A stretch of DNA of 64,000 nt, from positions 7,254,001 through 7,318,000 of the forward strand of contig NZ_JAPEPZ010000001.1 in assembly GCF_026339875.1 (NCBI RefSeq), given 5' to 3'. The position numbers and the translations under genes were made by a program. A model generated the notes under the pieces. The model was not told the origin of the DNA. It made no database searches and saw nothing but the letters and a program-made list of their open reading frames with translations. The stretch comes from Streptomyces sp. NBC_01571. GTDB lineage: Bacteria; Actinomycetota; Actinomycetes; Streptomycetales; Streptomycetaceae. Within the stretch, counting starts at the first letter, position 1. Every line of letters begins with the position of its first letter. Below are positions 9,707-18,700 of this stretch, piece after piece.

Positions 9707-10966
9707 ATGCCGTACGCGCCCGCAGCGAAGTCTCCGCGTGCCGCGGCCCTCGTCGCCGCGCCACTGATCGCCTTCGCCTCCATCGCCGCCCTCGCGCCGG
9801 CGGCGGCCGCGGACTCGTCCACCGACCAGTGCACCTTCCCGAGCAAGATGTACGCGGGCCGCCCCTGGGCCCTGCAACGCGTCCTCCTGGACGAACTGTG
9901 GAGCCAGTCCAAGGGCAAGGGCGTCCGCGTGGCGGTCATCGACACGGGCGTGGACGTGCAGAACCCGCAGCTCACCCACGCGGTGGACACGGCCGCCGGA
10001 CACAACTTCCTTCCCAAGAAGCTGAAGGACGACAACGGGGATCCGATCCCGCGCGGCAAGGAGAACGGCACGACGGACACCGTCGGCCACGGCACCCGTG
10101 TCGCGGGCATCATCGCGGCAAGGCCCGCCCCGAAGACCGGATTCGTGGGCCTGGCCCCCGAGGCGACGATCATCCCGCTCGAACAGAACGACGCCGAGGG
10201 CCACGGCACGGCGAGGGAACTGGCGGCGGCCATCCGCTTCGCGATCAACGCGAAGGCCGGTGTCATCAACATCTCCCAGGACACCTCCAACGCGGTGGAG
10301 CCCGACCCGGACCTGAGACGGGCGGTGGACGAGGCGCTGAACGCGAACGTCGTGGTCGTCGCCTCCGCGGGCAACGACGGCCTGGGAGGCAACGTCAAGA
10401 GGACCTACCCGGCGTCGTACCCCGGCGTCCTGGCCGTCGCGGCCTCGGACCGCAACAACGAACGCGCCTCCTTCTCGCAGTCCGGCGACTTCGTCGGCGT
10501 CGCCGCACCGGGGGTGGACATGATCTCCACCGTCCCCAAGGGCGGCCACTGTTCCGACAACGGCACCAGCTTCTCGGCCCCGTACGTGGCCGGCGTCGCG
10601 GCCCTGGTCAAGGCCAAGCACCCGGACTGGACCCCGCGCGAGATCGTGGCGCAGATCGAACAGACCGCGGAACGCTCCGTTCCCGGCCACGACCGGCTGG
10701 TCGGCTGGGGCGTCGTCGACCCGGTCCGCGCCCTGACCGAGGACGACCACCCCCTGCAGTCCCCCGATCCCCGGGAGGGTCTCTCCAAGGCGGAGGCCCC
10801 GGCCCCCGCCGCCCTGCAACTGGGCGAGACCCCGGACGAACGCAACGCCCGTCTGGCGACGTACGTGGCGGTGGGCGCTGTGGTGCTGGTCGCGGGCCTG
10901 GCCGGGGGCGCGGTGGCGATACGGGACGCGCGCCGACGCGGACACCGGATCCCGGGGACTGAGTAG
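9707..10966 (+). CDS. mycP: Mycosin 1, membrane-anchored subtilisin-like protease of the T7SS
   Basis: This is a 419-residue type VII secretion-associated serine protease. A signal peptide covers residues 1-35 (Ala-rich, cleaved after AAAA). The S8 catalytic triad is intact: Asp79 in VIDTGVD, His128 in GHGTRVAGI and Ser288 in NGTSFSAPYVAG. A single membrane helix near 385-407 is followed by Arg-rich cytosolic residues, so the protease faces the cell exterior. In mycobacteria MycP both stabilises the EccBCDE complex and trims substrates. It lies 18 bp behind eccB in the same direction. A second mycosin lies 2.5 kb further on; this copy is the one adjoining the core pore gene and is the better candidate for the structural role. 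Confidence 0.95.
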   Translation: MPYAPAAKSPRAAALVAAPLIAFASIAALAPAAAADSSTDQCTFPSKMYAGRPWALQRVLLDELWSQSKGKGVRVAVIDTGVDVQNPQLTHAVDTAAGHNFLPKKLKDDNGDPIPRGKENGTTDTVGHGTRVAGIIAARPAPKTGFVGLAPEATIIPLEQNDAEGHGTARELAAAIRFAINAKAGVINISQDTSNAVEPDPDLRRAVDEALNANVVVVASAGNDGLGGNVKRTYPASYPGVLAVAASDRNNERASFSQSGDFVGVAAPGVDMISTVPKGGHCSDNGTSFSAPYVAGVAALVKAKHPDWTPREIVAQIEQTAERSVPGHDRLVGWGVVDPVRALTEDDHPLQSPDPREGLSKAEAPAPAALQLGETPDERNARLATYVAVGAVVLVAGLAGGAVAIRDARRRGHRIPGTE

Positions 10967-11096
10967 AAGTACTCATGCCCGGCGGCCCGTTGCACGTCTA
11001 GCCTCGCGTTGCGGGAGTGATCATCGTGGTGCACCGGGCATGGTGAAGGAGGAGTGAAGCCTCGCACAGTAGTAGCAGAGCTGCTGCATAAGGCAG

Positions 11097-11125
11097 TTGG
11101 GGCTGTCACATGAATTGACTAGAGT
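11097..11125 (+). promoter_or_regulatory. Candidate promoter for the putative T7SS substrate genes
   Basis: A -35-like TTGGGG (11097-11102) and -10 TAGAGT (11120-11125) are separated by 17 nt, ending about 75 nt before the GTG at 11201. Just upstream is the inverted repeat AGCAG/CTGCT near 11073-11084. This suggests that the substrate genes are transcribed apart from eccB-mycP. Inference from sequence match only. Confidence 0.5.
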
Positions 11126-11200
11126 GGTTGCGTTGCAGACAGGAGCGCTCGGGGGCGCGGTATCCCCGGGCAGGCGACGACAACGGGGAGGGAAAGCATC

Positions 11201-11674
11201 GTGCTTCCTGCGGACATGGGTGGCAGTGGGGGCGCCGACCTGAGGCGTGGCATGGAGGCGCTGACGACCTTCAAGAAGCGTGTCGACGGCGTGCTCTCGA
11301 ACTTCGAGGACTCACCGGGCAGCGCGACGAAGGTCGGGGCGCACACCATCTCCCAGGCGTCGTTCTGCGGCAAGGGCGACTTCGGGGAGGCCAAGGGCCT
11401 CCACACGCAGTACGAGCGCGTCCACGAACGTCTCACCACGCTCTCCAAGTCCCTAGGGTTGCAGATCGAGGCGCTCCGGATCGCCGTGCACGGCGCGGAC
11501 GTCGGCTTCGACAACCTCGAGGAGGAGCTCCGGCACCGCTTCTGGGAGATCCAGACGCAGGTGCGCCGCGAGCAGGAACAGGCGCAGCGCGAGAAGGCCG
11601 CGGCCGAGGCCGCGAAGCACGGCAAGCCCGAGGAGAAGCGCTCCGACGACACCAAGTCCGAGGCCGGGTACTGA
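11201..11674 (+). CDS. Small helical T7SS-locus protein, putative ESX substrate or partner
   Basis: The 157-residue protein starts at a GTG preceded by GGGGAGGGAA. It has no signal peptide or membrane helix. Two amphipathic helical stretches (about 14-36 and 62-95) flank a Phe-Gly-containing turn (GKGDFGEA at 58-65), reminiscent of a WXG100 hairpin lacking the Trp. A third, strongly charged helix runs from residue 105 to the end and may be coiled coil (EQAQREKAAAEAAK). Its stop overlaps the next ATG by one base (TGATG), so the two are translationally coupled. ESX substrates are usually made as such coupled helical pairs (EsxA/EsxB, PE/PPE, EspB partners). I therefore infer a secreted partner or dedicated chaperone, but recognise no named family. 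Confidence 0.8.
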   Translation: MLPADMGGSGGADLRRGMEALTTFKKRVDGVLSNFEDSPGSATKVGAHTISQASFCGKGDFGEAKGLHTQYERVHERLTTLSKSLGLQIEALRIAVHGADVGFDNLEEELRHRFWEIQTQVRREQEQAQREKAAAEAAKHGKPEEKRSDDTKSEAGY

Positions 11675-13437
11675 TGGGTGACGAGAAGAACAAGCCGGAC
11701 CACAAGGCCGACCTGGAGCACGTGAACCAGCAGGTCGGCGTCATCGACGCGACCAACGCCGTGTCCGAGATGCTCAACCGCACCTTCCTCGGTGGCGGTG
11801 TCCGCTTCTTCGGCAAGACCGACTTCGAGGGCCACGAGCTCAACGACATGGTCGACATGGTCGAGTCCGCGAACCCCGAGCACCTGGAGACCGCGGGCAA
11901 GGCCCTGTGGGACGCCCGGGACGCCATCAACGACGCCGCCGAGGAACTGAGCGGCCACATCGGCCGGGTCGACTGGGACGGCGAGGCGGGCAGCGCGTTC
12001 CGTACGTGGGGCGGCAACCTCGTCACCCACGCGCGTGACCTCGCCACCTTCGCGGAGGTCGCGGGCACGCAGATCACCGCGGCGGCCACGGGACTGGCGT
12101 CCGTACGCAAGTCCATGCCGCCGCGCGACGCCCGGCTCGCCCCCAAGACGGTCGCCGACATTCCGGCACCCAAGCGGGTCGAGGGCAACCACGAGTACGC
12201 GGCGGCGGTGAAGGCCGAGGACCACCGCCAAGAGGCGATCAACCAGATGAACCGGTTGTCGTCGTTCTACGCGGTGTCGGAGGAGACGCTGGCGGCCCAA
12301 CAGCCTCCGGTGTTCGAGCCGATGCCGGGGGTGGGGGTGCCGAAGCCGGCTCCAGGGACCATCAAGGGCAGGGAGGACGGGGGTTCAGGAGACGGTTCGC
12401 TGCGGACGACGAGCGAATCCGGCTCCGTGCACCACTCGGTCACCCAGCCGACGGTGGAGACCCGGCACTCGGCGGAGATCCCACCGCACTCCTCCGCGCA
12501 CGTGGACGACCCGATCTCGCGACCGGACCTGCCCGTCGTCGGGACGGAGATCGACAGCGTCGGCACTCTGCCGCAGGACACCGTTCACCAGATGCCCGCC
12601 GTGCCTCCGTCGGCGACCGGGCCGGGCGGAAGCCCCGCGGGGAGCGTTCCCGTCGTCGGTACCGGCCCAGTACCTCCTGTCTTCGGGGGCCCGGTCGGAC
12701 GTGTACCGGGATCGGGCGGAGCGAACGGGCCGAGGTCACCGCTCTCGACACAGGGGCGCGTCGGCACCACCCCCGGCGGGACGCCGGGCAAGGGGACCGG
12801 ACGCGGCCCGGCGGGGCCGGTCGGACGTGCTGTCACGGCCGGTCAGACAGGAGCCCGTGGGGTCGGATCGTCCGCGGGCAAGCCGCCGATGGGGCGGAGC
12901 GTCACCGGCGGGATTCCGAGAGCCGCCGGTGCGGCGGGCGGACGAGCCGGCACACCGGGCGGACGTCCGGGTGGCCCGGGAGCCACGAATGCCGGACGTG
13001 CCAACGGTGTTGTCGGCGGAAAGCCCAGCACGGGTGCGACACCCGGGAAGCCGGGCTCCCGACTGCCGCGTGGCACGGTCGTCGGTGGCAAGGGCGCCGC
13101 TGAATCACCCACGTCCGAGGGCAGGCTTGGTCAACGCGGAGTGATCGGGGCTCCCCAGCAGGCCAGAGGCATGGCGCCTGGGCAGACTTCGCGTCGGTCC
13201 ACGAGCAACCCCGATGGTGTGGTCGGCGCTCCCCGGGACCGGACCGCCGGAACGAAGAGCAAGGGATTCACCTCCGGCGGCACTGGCCTGGTGAGGGGTC
13301 CGGGGGGCGGACAGGCTCCTGGAAACGCTCGCGGCAAGGGCACATCGCGTCGTGAACGACCGGACGAGAACGAGAACGAGAACGAGACAGGTTCGCGTGA
13401 GGACCCACGGCGCGACGCGCGGCCGACGACGGACTGA
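11674..13437 (+). CDS. Putative T7SS substrate: WXG/EspB-like helical domain with Gly/Pro-rich tail
   Basis: This 587-residue protein begins with about 205 residues of predicted helix containing VDWDGEAGSAF (W-D-G at 101-103) and TWGG (111-114), a WXG-type turn between two long helices. Immediately after the helical part lies FYAVSEE, matching the YxxxD/E export motif (Tyr199-Glu203). From residue 215 on it is a low-complexity Gly/Pro/Ser/Thr/Arg-rich tail ending in a very acidic run (DENENENETG). This is the plan of EspB/PPE-like secreted proteins. The start ATG at 11674 is fixed by its one-base overlap with the upstream gene; a spurious in-frame extension goes back to 11128. The tail could be a wall-spanning or aggregating domain. 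Secretion is inferred, not shown. Confidence 0.8.
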   Translation: MGDEKNKPDHKADLEHVNQQVGVIDATNAVSEMLNRTFLGGGVRFFGKTDFEGHELNDMVDMVESANPEHLETAGKALWDARDAINDAAEELSGHIGRVDWDGEAGSAFRTWGGNLVTHARDLATFAEVAGTQITAAATGLASVRKSMPPRDARLAPKTVADIPAPKRVEGNHEYAAAVKAEDHRQEAINQMNRLSSFYAVSEETLAAQQPPVFEPMPGVGVPKPAPGTIKGREDGGSGDGSLRTTSESGSVHHSVTQPTVETRHSAEIPPHSSAHVDDPISRPDLPVVGTEIDSVGTLPQDTVHQMPAVPPSATGPGGSPAGSVPVVGTGPVPPVFGGPVGRVPGSGGANGPRSPLSTQGRVGTTPGGTPGKGTGRGPAGPVGRAVTAGQTGARGVGSSAGKPPMGRSVTGGIPRAAGAAGGRAGTPGGRPGGPGATNAGRANGVVGGKPSTGATPGKPGSRLPRGTVVGGKGAAESPTSEGRLGQRGVIGAPQQARGMAPGQTSRRSTSNPDGVVGAPRDRTAGTKSKGFTSGGTGLVRGPGGGQAPGNARGKGTSRRERPDENENENETGSREDPRRDARPTTD

Positions 13438-13465
13438 CCGGATACGAGCGAGGACATACAGGGGC

Positions 13466-14728
13466 ATGGTGTCAGGGATCAGCCGACAGGGCAGGCGGGC
13501 CGCTTCCTCCGTGGGGCGCAACGGAAGGCGGGTGTCCTCCGTGTGCGCCGCGCTGGGCGCGGTGGTCGCTCTGTCGGCCTTGCCGGCCCCGGACGCGGCG
13601 GCCGACGACGGCCAGTCGAGGCAGTGGTATCTGGCCCCGATGAAGGCCTCCGAGATGTGGAAGGTGAGCACGGGCGAGGGCGTGAAGGTCGCCGTGATCG
13701 ACTCGGGCGTCAACCCCGAGACCCCCTCGCTCAAGGGACAGGTACTGGTCGACGAGGTGCCGAAGGCCCTCTCGTACCACGTCACGCAGGACTACTCGGG
13801 CCATGGGACGAGCATGGCCGAATTGATCGCCGGTACGGGCGCCGGAGGTGGCCTGAAGGGTCTGGCCCCTGGGGCGAAGATCGTGCCGTACCGGATCGTG
13901 ACCAGCGATCTGAAGGGCGAGGCCGAGAGGAAGAGGACCTTGACCTCGGCCCGGGCGATCAGGGCTGCCGCCGACAGCGACGCCAAGATCATCAACATGT
14001 CCTACGGCAGCCCGGCCAGTGATCCGGATGAAGAAGCGGCCGTCAAGTACGCCTATTCGAAGGGCAAGTTGCTGATCGCCGGCACCGGCAACAACGCGGA
14101 GAAGTTCAACCTGATCGGGTACCCGGCCTCGTATCCGTTCGTCGTCGGAGTCGCCGCCGCGGACAAGACCGGGAAGGTGGGGAAGTTCTCGGAGCACGGC
14201 AACTACGTCGACCTCGCGGCCCCCGGCCTCGACGTGCCCACCTGGTGCGACGCGACGTTCAAGTCGTACTGCCCCGGCGTGGGAACGAGTATGGCCACCG
14301 CCATCACCTCCGCCTCCGCCGCCCTCGTCTGGTCCGCCCACCCCGACTGGACGGCCAACCAGGTCCTCGGGAGTCTCATAGACACCGCGGGACGCGACTG
14401 GCCGAAGAACAACCCGAGCAACTACCTCGGATACGGCCTCATCCGGCCCCGCAAGGTGCTGGAGGACACCGGCATCGACCCCGGACCGGCCAAGACCGAC
14501 CCGCTCAGCTACGAGAACGGGACGGGCGTCACCGACGCCTCCCCCTCCGCCACCGCACCCGCCTCGTCCCGGCCCCCCAAATCCACCTCGGGTGACCGGA
14601 CTTCGGCGGCGGGATCGAGCACGGAGTCGTCCGGCGGCACCCCCTGGGGTGCTCTCGCCGGTGCCGCAGCCGTGCTGGTGATCGCGGGCGGCGCCTTCGC
14701 GGTGATCCGTTCACGGCGCCGCGCATGA
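13466..14728 (+). CDS. Mycosin 2, second T7SS subtilisin-like protease
   Basis: The protein has 420 residues. An N-terminal twin-basic region and hydrophobic stretch (27-40) with ADAAA-type end form a signal peptide. The S8 triad is complete: Asp79 in VIDSGVN, His113 in GHGTSMAEL and Ser275 in GVGTSMATA. A Ser/Thr/Pro-rich linker leads to a C-terminal membrane helix (about 396-415) and an Arg-rich stop-transfer. The ATG at 13466 lies 28 bp behind the putative substrate gene and is preceded by AGGGGC; the frame is open further up but that part is Arg-rich translation of the previous gene's tail. It diverges clearly from mycosin 1 outside the active-site blocks. Placed between the putative substrate and EsxB/EsxA, it may process these proteins specifically; that role is inferred. 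Confidence 0.92.
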   Translation: MVSGISRQGRRAASSVGRNGRRVSSVCAALGAVVALSALPAPDAAADDGQSRQWYLAPMKASEMWKVSTGEGVKVAVIDSGVNPETPSLKGQVLVDEVPKALSYHVTQDYSGHGTSMAELIAGTGAGGGLKGLAPGAKIVPYRIVTSDLKGEAERKRTLTSARAIRAAADSDAKIINMSYGSPASDPDEEAAVKYAYSKGKLLIAGTGNNAEKFNLIGYPASYPFVVGVAAADKTGKVGKFSEHGNYVDLAAPGLDVPTWCDATFKSYCPGVGTSMATAITSASAALVWSAHPDWTANQVLGSLIDTAGRDWPKNNPSNYLGYGLIRPRKVLEDTGIDPGPAKTDPLSYENGTGVTDASPSATAPASSRPPKSTSGDRTSAAGSSTESSGGTPWGALAGAAAVLVIAGGAFAVIRSRRRA

Positions 14729-14805
14729 CCACCTCGCACGTCCGGACCACTCGGTGACGTGCACGCAAGGAAGACGAACCACAACCCACGAAAGGGAGTG
14801 CGGAC

Positions 14806-15144
14806 ATGGCCGACGGCCGCAAGTTCGACGACGACCGGGTACAGAAGCTCCAGACGAACGTCCTGGACCGGTACGAGTCCATCAAGAAGCAGCTCGCCGC
14901 CCTCCAGGGGACCATCGACATGATCGAGGCCAGCTGGACGGGTGTCGGCGCCAACGCCTTCAACAAGAAGCAGACCGAGATCAACGACAACATGGCCCAG
15001 ATCGGCCGGATGCTCGACCGGTTCCTCGAGAACCTGCACCTCACCAAGTCGGACAAGGTCAAGCTCGAGGACGAACTCCACTCGACGATCTCCAACATCC
15101 AGGTGGACCTCGGCGGCAAGACCTCGGCGCTCAACAGCTACTGA
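14806..15144 (+). CDS. esxB: WXG100 family protein, EsxB-type
   Basis: The 112-residue protein contains the WXG motif as SWTG in a helix-turn-helix (IEASWTGVGANAF), two long amphipathic helices and an extended C-terminal helix. A GAAAGGGAG lies before the ATG. It is the first of two tandem WXG100 genes; in S. coelicolor the equivalent heterodimer EsxA/EsxB was reported to be secreted by the T7SS and needed for normal sporulation. Length is slightly above the 95-100 of the family, with an extra C-terminal tail (VDLGGKTSALNSY) that could carry the recognition signal for EccC. The A/B labels follow gene order in S. coelicolor as I remember it. Confidence 0.93.
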   Translation: MADGRKFDDDRVQKLQTNVLDRYESIKKQLAALQGTIDMIEASWTGVGANAFNKKQTEINDNMAQIGRMLDRFLENLHLTKSDKVKLEDELHSTISNIQVDLGGKTSALNSY

Positions 15145-15211
15145 CGGCGCTGAGCCGCACCGTTCCCCGGACCGCGAGGTCCGTCCGAAATCGTCAAGGA
15201 GATGAGGAAAC

Positions 15212-15514
15212 ATGTCCGGCGTCCACTACCAGGACCTTGCCGTCAAGTACGGCACCCTGGACGCGCTCACCACGGAACTCGGCAACCAGGCCAAGAAGCT
15301 CGAGGAAGACCTCGGAGCGCTCAAGCAGGCCGTTCTCGACGCGGCGGAAGGCTGGGGCGGCGAGGCCTACGACGCGTTTCAGGCGCAGTCGAAGGAGTGG
15401 GACAACCACGCGACCGCCGTTCACCAGGCGCTGCTGTCCATCTCGCAGAAGGTCCACCAGGCCGGCGGTGACTACCGGGGCGGCGACCTCAAGGGAGCCA
15501 GCTACTTCCAGTAG
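15212..15514 (+). CDS. esxA: WXG100 family protein, EsxA-type
   Basis: This is a 100-residue WXG100 protein with the motif as GWGG (AAEGWGGEAYDAF), flanked by two amphipathic helices. The N-terminus MSGVHYQDLAVKYG and C-terminus KGASYFQ lack a signal peptide, as expected for T7SS cargo. AAGGAGATGAGG stands before the ATG, a strong ribosome site suggesting high expression. It is 67 bp downstream of the other WXG100 gene and is followed by a strong terminator, so the pair forms the end of the plus-strand ESX unit. It is expected to form an antiparallel heterodimer with the preceding gene product. Confidence 0.94.
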   Translation: MSGVHYQDLAVKYGTLDALTTELGNQAKKLEEDLGALKQAVLDAAEGWGGEAYDAFQAQSKEWDNHATAVHQALLSISQKVHQAGGDYRGGDLKGASYFQ

Positions 15515-15522
15515 GACCAGGC

Positions 15523-15577
15523 GGTACGGACGACCGGGGTGGGCACGCACGGGAGGTGCCCACCCCGTTTCCGTACC
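15523..15577 (+). terminator. Rho-independent terminator after esxA
   Basis: A perfect 11-bp GC-rich stem (15536-15546 with 15556-15566, 9-nt loop) is extended by an outer 7-bp stem (15523-15529 with 15571-15577). It closes the esxBA transcript. The short T-run gttt lies between the two arms on the 3' side. Confidence 0.75.
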
Positions 15578-15726
15578 CCTGTCGCGGCGGGGCTCCGCAC
15601 ACGAGCGGCGAGGAGAGCGGAACACCCGCCCCCCTCGCCGCCGTTCGCCGTCCGGGCACCTCGTGACGGTCACCCCGTGCCGCCGTGCCCCGTGCCGGTG
15701 ACCCGTGCCCGGTCAGCACCCGCCGG

Positions 15727-18700
15727 TCAGTACGTCCCCTCCGGCACCAGCCCCGTCTGCACCAACGGCTTCCCCCGCCGGCGTGACACGAAGACGCCCC
15801 GCCCGGCAGGCATCGGCCGGGGCCGCACCCCGCCGAGGATGTCGCCCTCGCCCGGATCACCGGCGAGTACCACACCCTGCGCGCCCAGCTCCTTCATCCG
15901 CTGCATGAAGGGTTCGTACGAGGCACGCCCCGCGCCCGCCGTGGAGCGGGCGATGATGAACCGCACGCCCACGTCCCGCGCGAACGGCAGCAGTTCCGTC
16001 AGACCGCTCAGCGGGTTGCCGCCGGACGTGGAGACGAGATCGTAGTCGTCGATGACGACGTACACCGTCGGCCCCCGCCACCAGCTCCGCTCCCGCAGCT
16101 GCTGCGCCGTGACCTCCGCCGTGGGGGTGCGGCGCTGCATCAGGTCCACCAGCGCCGCCATGTGGTGGTCCATGGCGTTGGACATCGGGATGTACTCGGC
16201 GAGGTGGGTGGCCGGGGTGACGTCCAGCAGCGAACGCCGGTTGTCGACGACGAAGAGCTTGCAGTCGTCGCCGGGATAGCGCTCGGTGAGCTGCTTGATC
16301 AGCAGCCGCAGCAGGTTCGACTTGCCGGACTCGCTCTCGCCGTAGACGAGGAAGAACGGGTCCTGCTCGAAGTCGACGTAGACGGGTTCGAGGTTGTCCT
16401 CGTCGAGCGCGAAGGCGACGCCCCGGCGCGGGAAACTGTCGCCGGGCGGCAGCTGTTCGGCCGGGAACTCGCGTGGCAGCAACCGGACTTCGGGGGCGCC
16501 GGGCGCCTGCCAGTGCCGGGAGACCTCCGCCGCCAGCGCGGCCGTCGCGTCGGCGAGGTCCGTGTCGGAGGTCAGGCCGTCGATACGCGGGACGGCCCCC
16601 ATGAAGTGCAGCTTCTGCGGCGACTGGCCGCGTCCGGGCACTCCGGTCGGGACGTTCGCGGCCACCTTGCGGTCCAGCTCGGAGTCCATGGTGTCACCGA
16701 GGCGCAGCTCCAGGCGGTTCATCAGGTGGTCCTTGAGGTTCGCCCGGACCTCCATCGACCGGGACGCGGTCAGCACCAGGTGGATGCCGTAACCGAGACC
16801 GCGCGCGGCGATGTCCAGGACGACACCCTCAGCCGCCTCGTAGTCGCCACGGAAGTTGCCCCAGCCGTCGATGACGAGGAAGACGTCTCCCCACGGCTGG
16901 TCGGTCACGGAGATCTCGCCGCGCGCCCGCTTCGTACGGAACTCGGCGATCGAGGAGATCCCGGAGGACCGGAAGTACTCCTCGCGCCGGGTCATGACGC
17001 CGTACACCTCGGCGACCGTGCGCCGCACCTTCTCCGGGTCCAGGCGCGAGGCGACACCGCCGACGTGCGGGAGCCCGGCGACGGCCGCGAGACCGCCGCC
17101 GCCGAAGTCGAGGCCGTAGAACTGCACCTCGTGCGGGGTGTGCGTGAGGGCGAAGGAGGCGATCAGTGAGCGCAGCAGCGTCGACTTGCCCGACTGCGGG
17201 CCGCCGATGATCTGCATGTGGCCCGCCGCGCCGGAGAAGTCGACCCACAGCGGGTCGCGGCGCTGCTCGTACGGCTTGTCGACGAGGCCGACGGGCACGA
17301 CGAGCCGCCCCGCCCCCTCGTAGCCGGGCTGGGTGAGCCCGCGCCCCGGTACGGCGGCCAGTCCCGGCAGCAGCCCGTCCAGCGACGGCGGGCTGTCCAG
17401 CGGCGGCAGCCACACCTGGTGGGCGGCCGGGCCCTGCGCCTCCAGCCGGCGCACGATCACGTCGAGCACGGTGTCGGCGAGGGCGTCGTCCGTCTCCGGC
17501 GTCACCGCCGGGCGCTGCTGGGGCACGGCCGCGTACTGCACCGGCACCTCCGCCGCCGTGAACAGCACCGGCCGCCGGTCCACCGGCAGCGCTCCGCCGA
17601 GCGCGGCCTGCGCCGGACCCGTGCGGTACACCCCGGAGACGTACGCCGCCTTGAAGCGCACCATCTCGTCGGTGCCGAACTTCAGGAAGCCCGAGCCGGG
17701 GACGTTCGGCAGTTCGTAGGCGTCGGGGACACCCAGTGCCGCGCGGGACTCGGCGGCGGAGAACGTCCGCAGACCGACGCGGTACGAGAGATACGTCTCC
17801 AGACCGCGCAGCCGCCCCTCCTCCAGGCGCTGCGAGGCCAGCAGCAGGTGCACGCCGAGCGATCGGCCGATGCGGCCGATCTGCACGAACATCTCGATGA
17901 AGTCGGGCTTGGCGGTGAGCAGTTCGCTGAACTCGTCGATCACCAGGACGAGCGAGGGGATCGGCTGGAGGGGGGCGCCCGCGGCGCGCGCCTTCTCGTA
18001 GTCGTGGATGTTCGCGTAGTTGCCCGCGTCGCGCAGCATCTCCTGGCGGCGGTTGAGCTCGCCGCGGATCGAGTCGCCCATGCGGTCGACCAGCGTCAGG
18101 TCGTCCGCCAGGTTGGTGATGACGGCCGCGACGTGCGGCATCTGCGCCATCCCCGCGAAGGTGGCGCCGCCCTTGAAGTCCGCGAGGACGAAGTTCAGCG
18201 TCTCGGAGGAGTGCGTCACCGCGAGACCGAGCACCAGGGTGCGCAGCAGCTCCGACTTGCCGGAACCCGTCGCACCCACGCACAGCCCGTGCGGACCCAT
18301 GCCCTCCTGCGCGGCCTCCTTGAGGTCCAGCATCACGGGCCTGCCGTCCTCGCCGACACCGATCGGAACCCGCAGCCGCTCGGCGAGCGAACGCGGCCGC
18401 CAAGTGCGCTTGGTGTCCACCGAGGCGGCGTCGCCGAGGCTCAGCAGATCCGTGAACTCCAGGTTGGCGAGCAGCGGTTCGTCGTCGTCTCCGCCCGAGG
18501 CCATGCGCAGCGGCGCCAGTTGCCGCGCCAGCGCCTCCGCGGACTCGTACGAGAGGACGTCCGGCGTGCCCTCGTAGACGAGGCCGTGCCCCGACTCCAG
18601 GTGCAGCGCGTGCGGTTGCACGACGATGGAGAGGTCACCGCGGGCTCCGGAGAGCTCACCGGGCACGACCTCGACGACCGTCACCCCCTGCAGCCCCTCC

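Noticed and set aside
8066..10945. A 959-codon frame antisense to eccB and mycosin 1
   Set aside because: Both opposite genes are certain from motifs; the antisense product is Arg/Gly/Val-rich noise.
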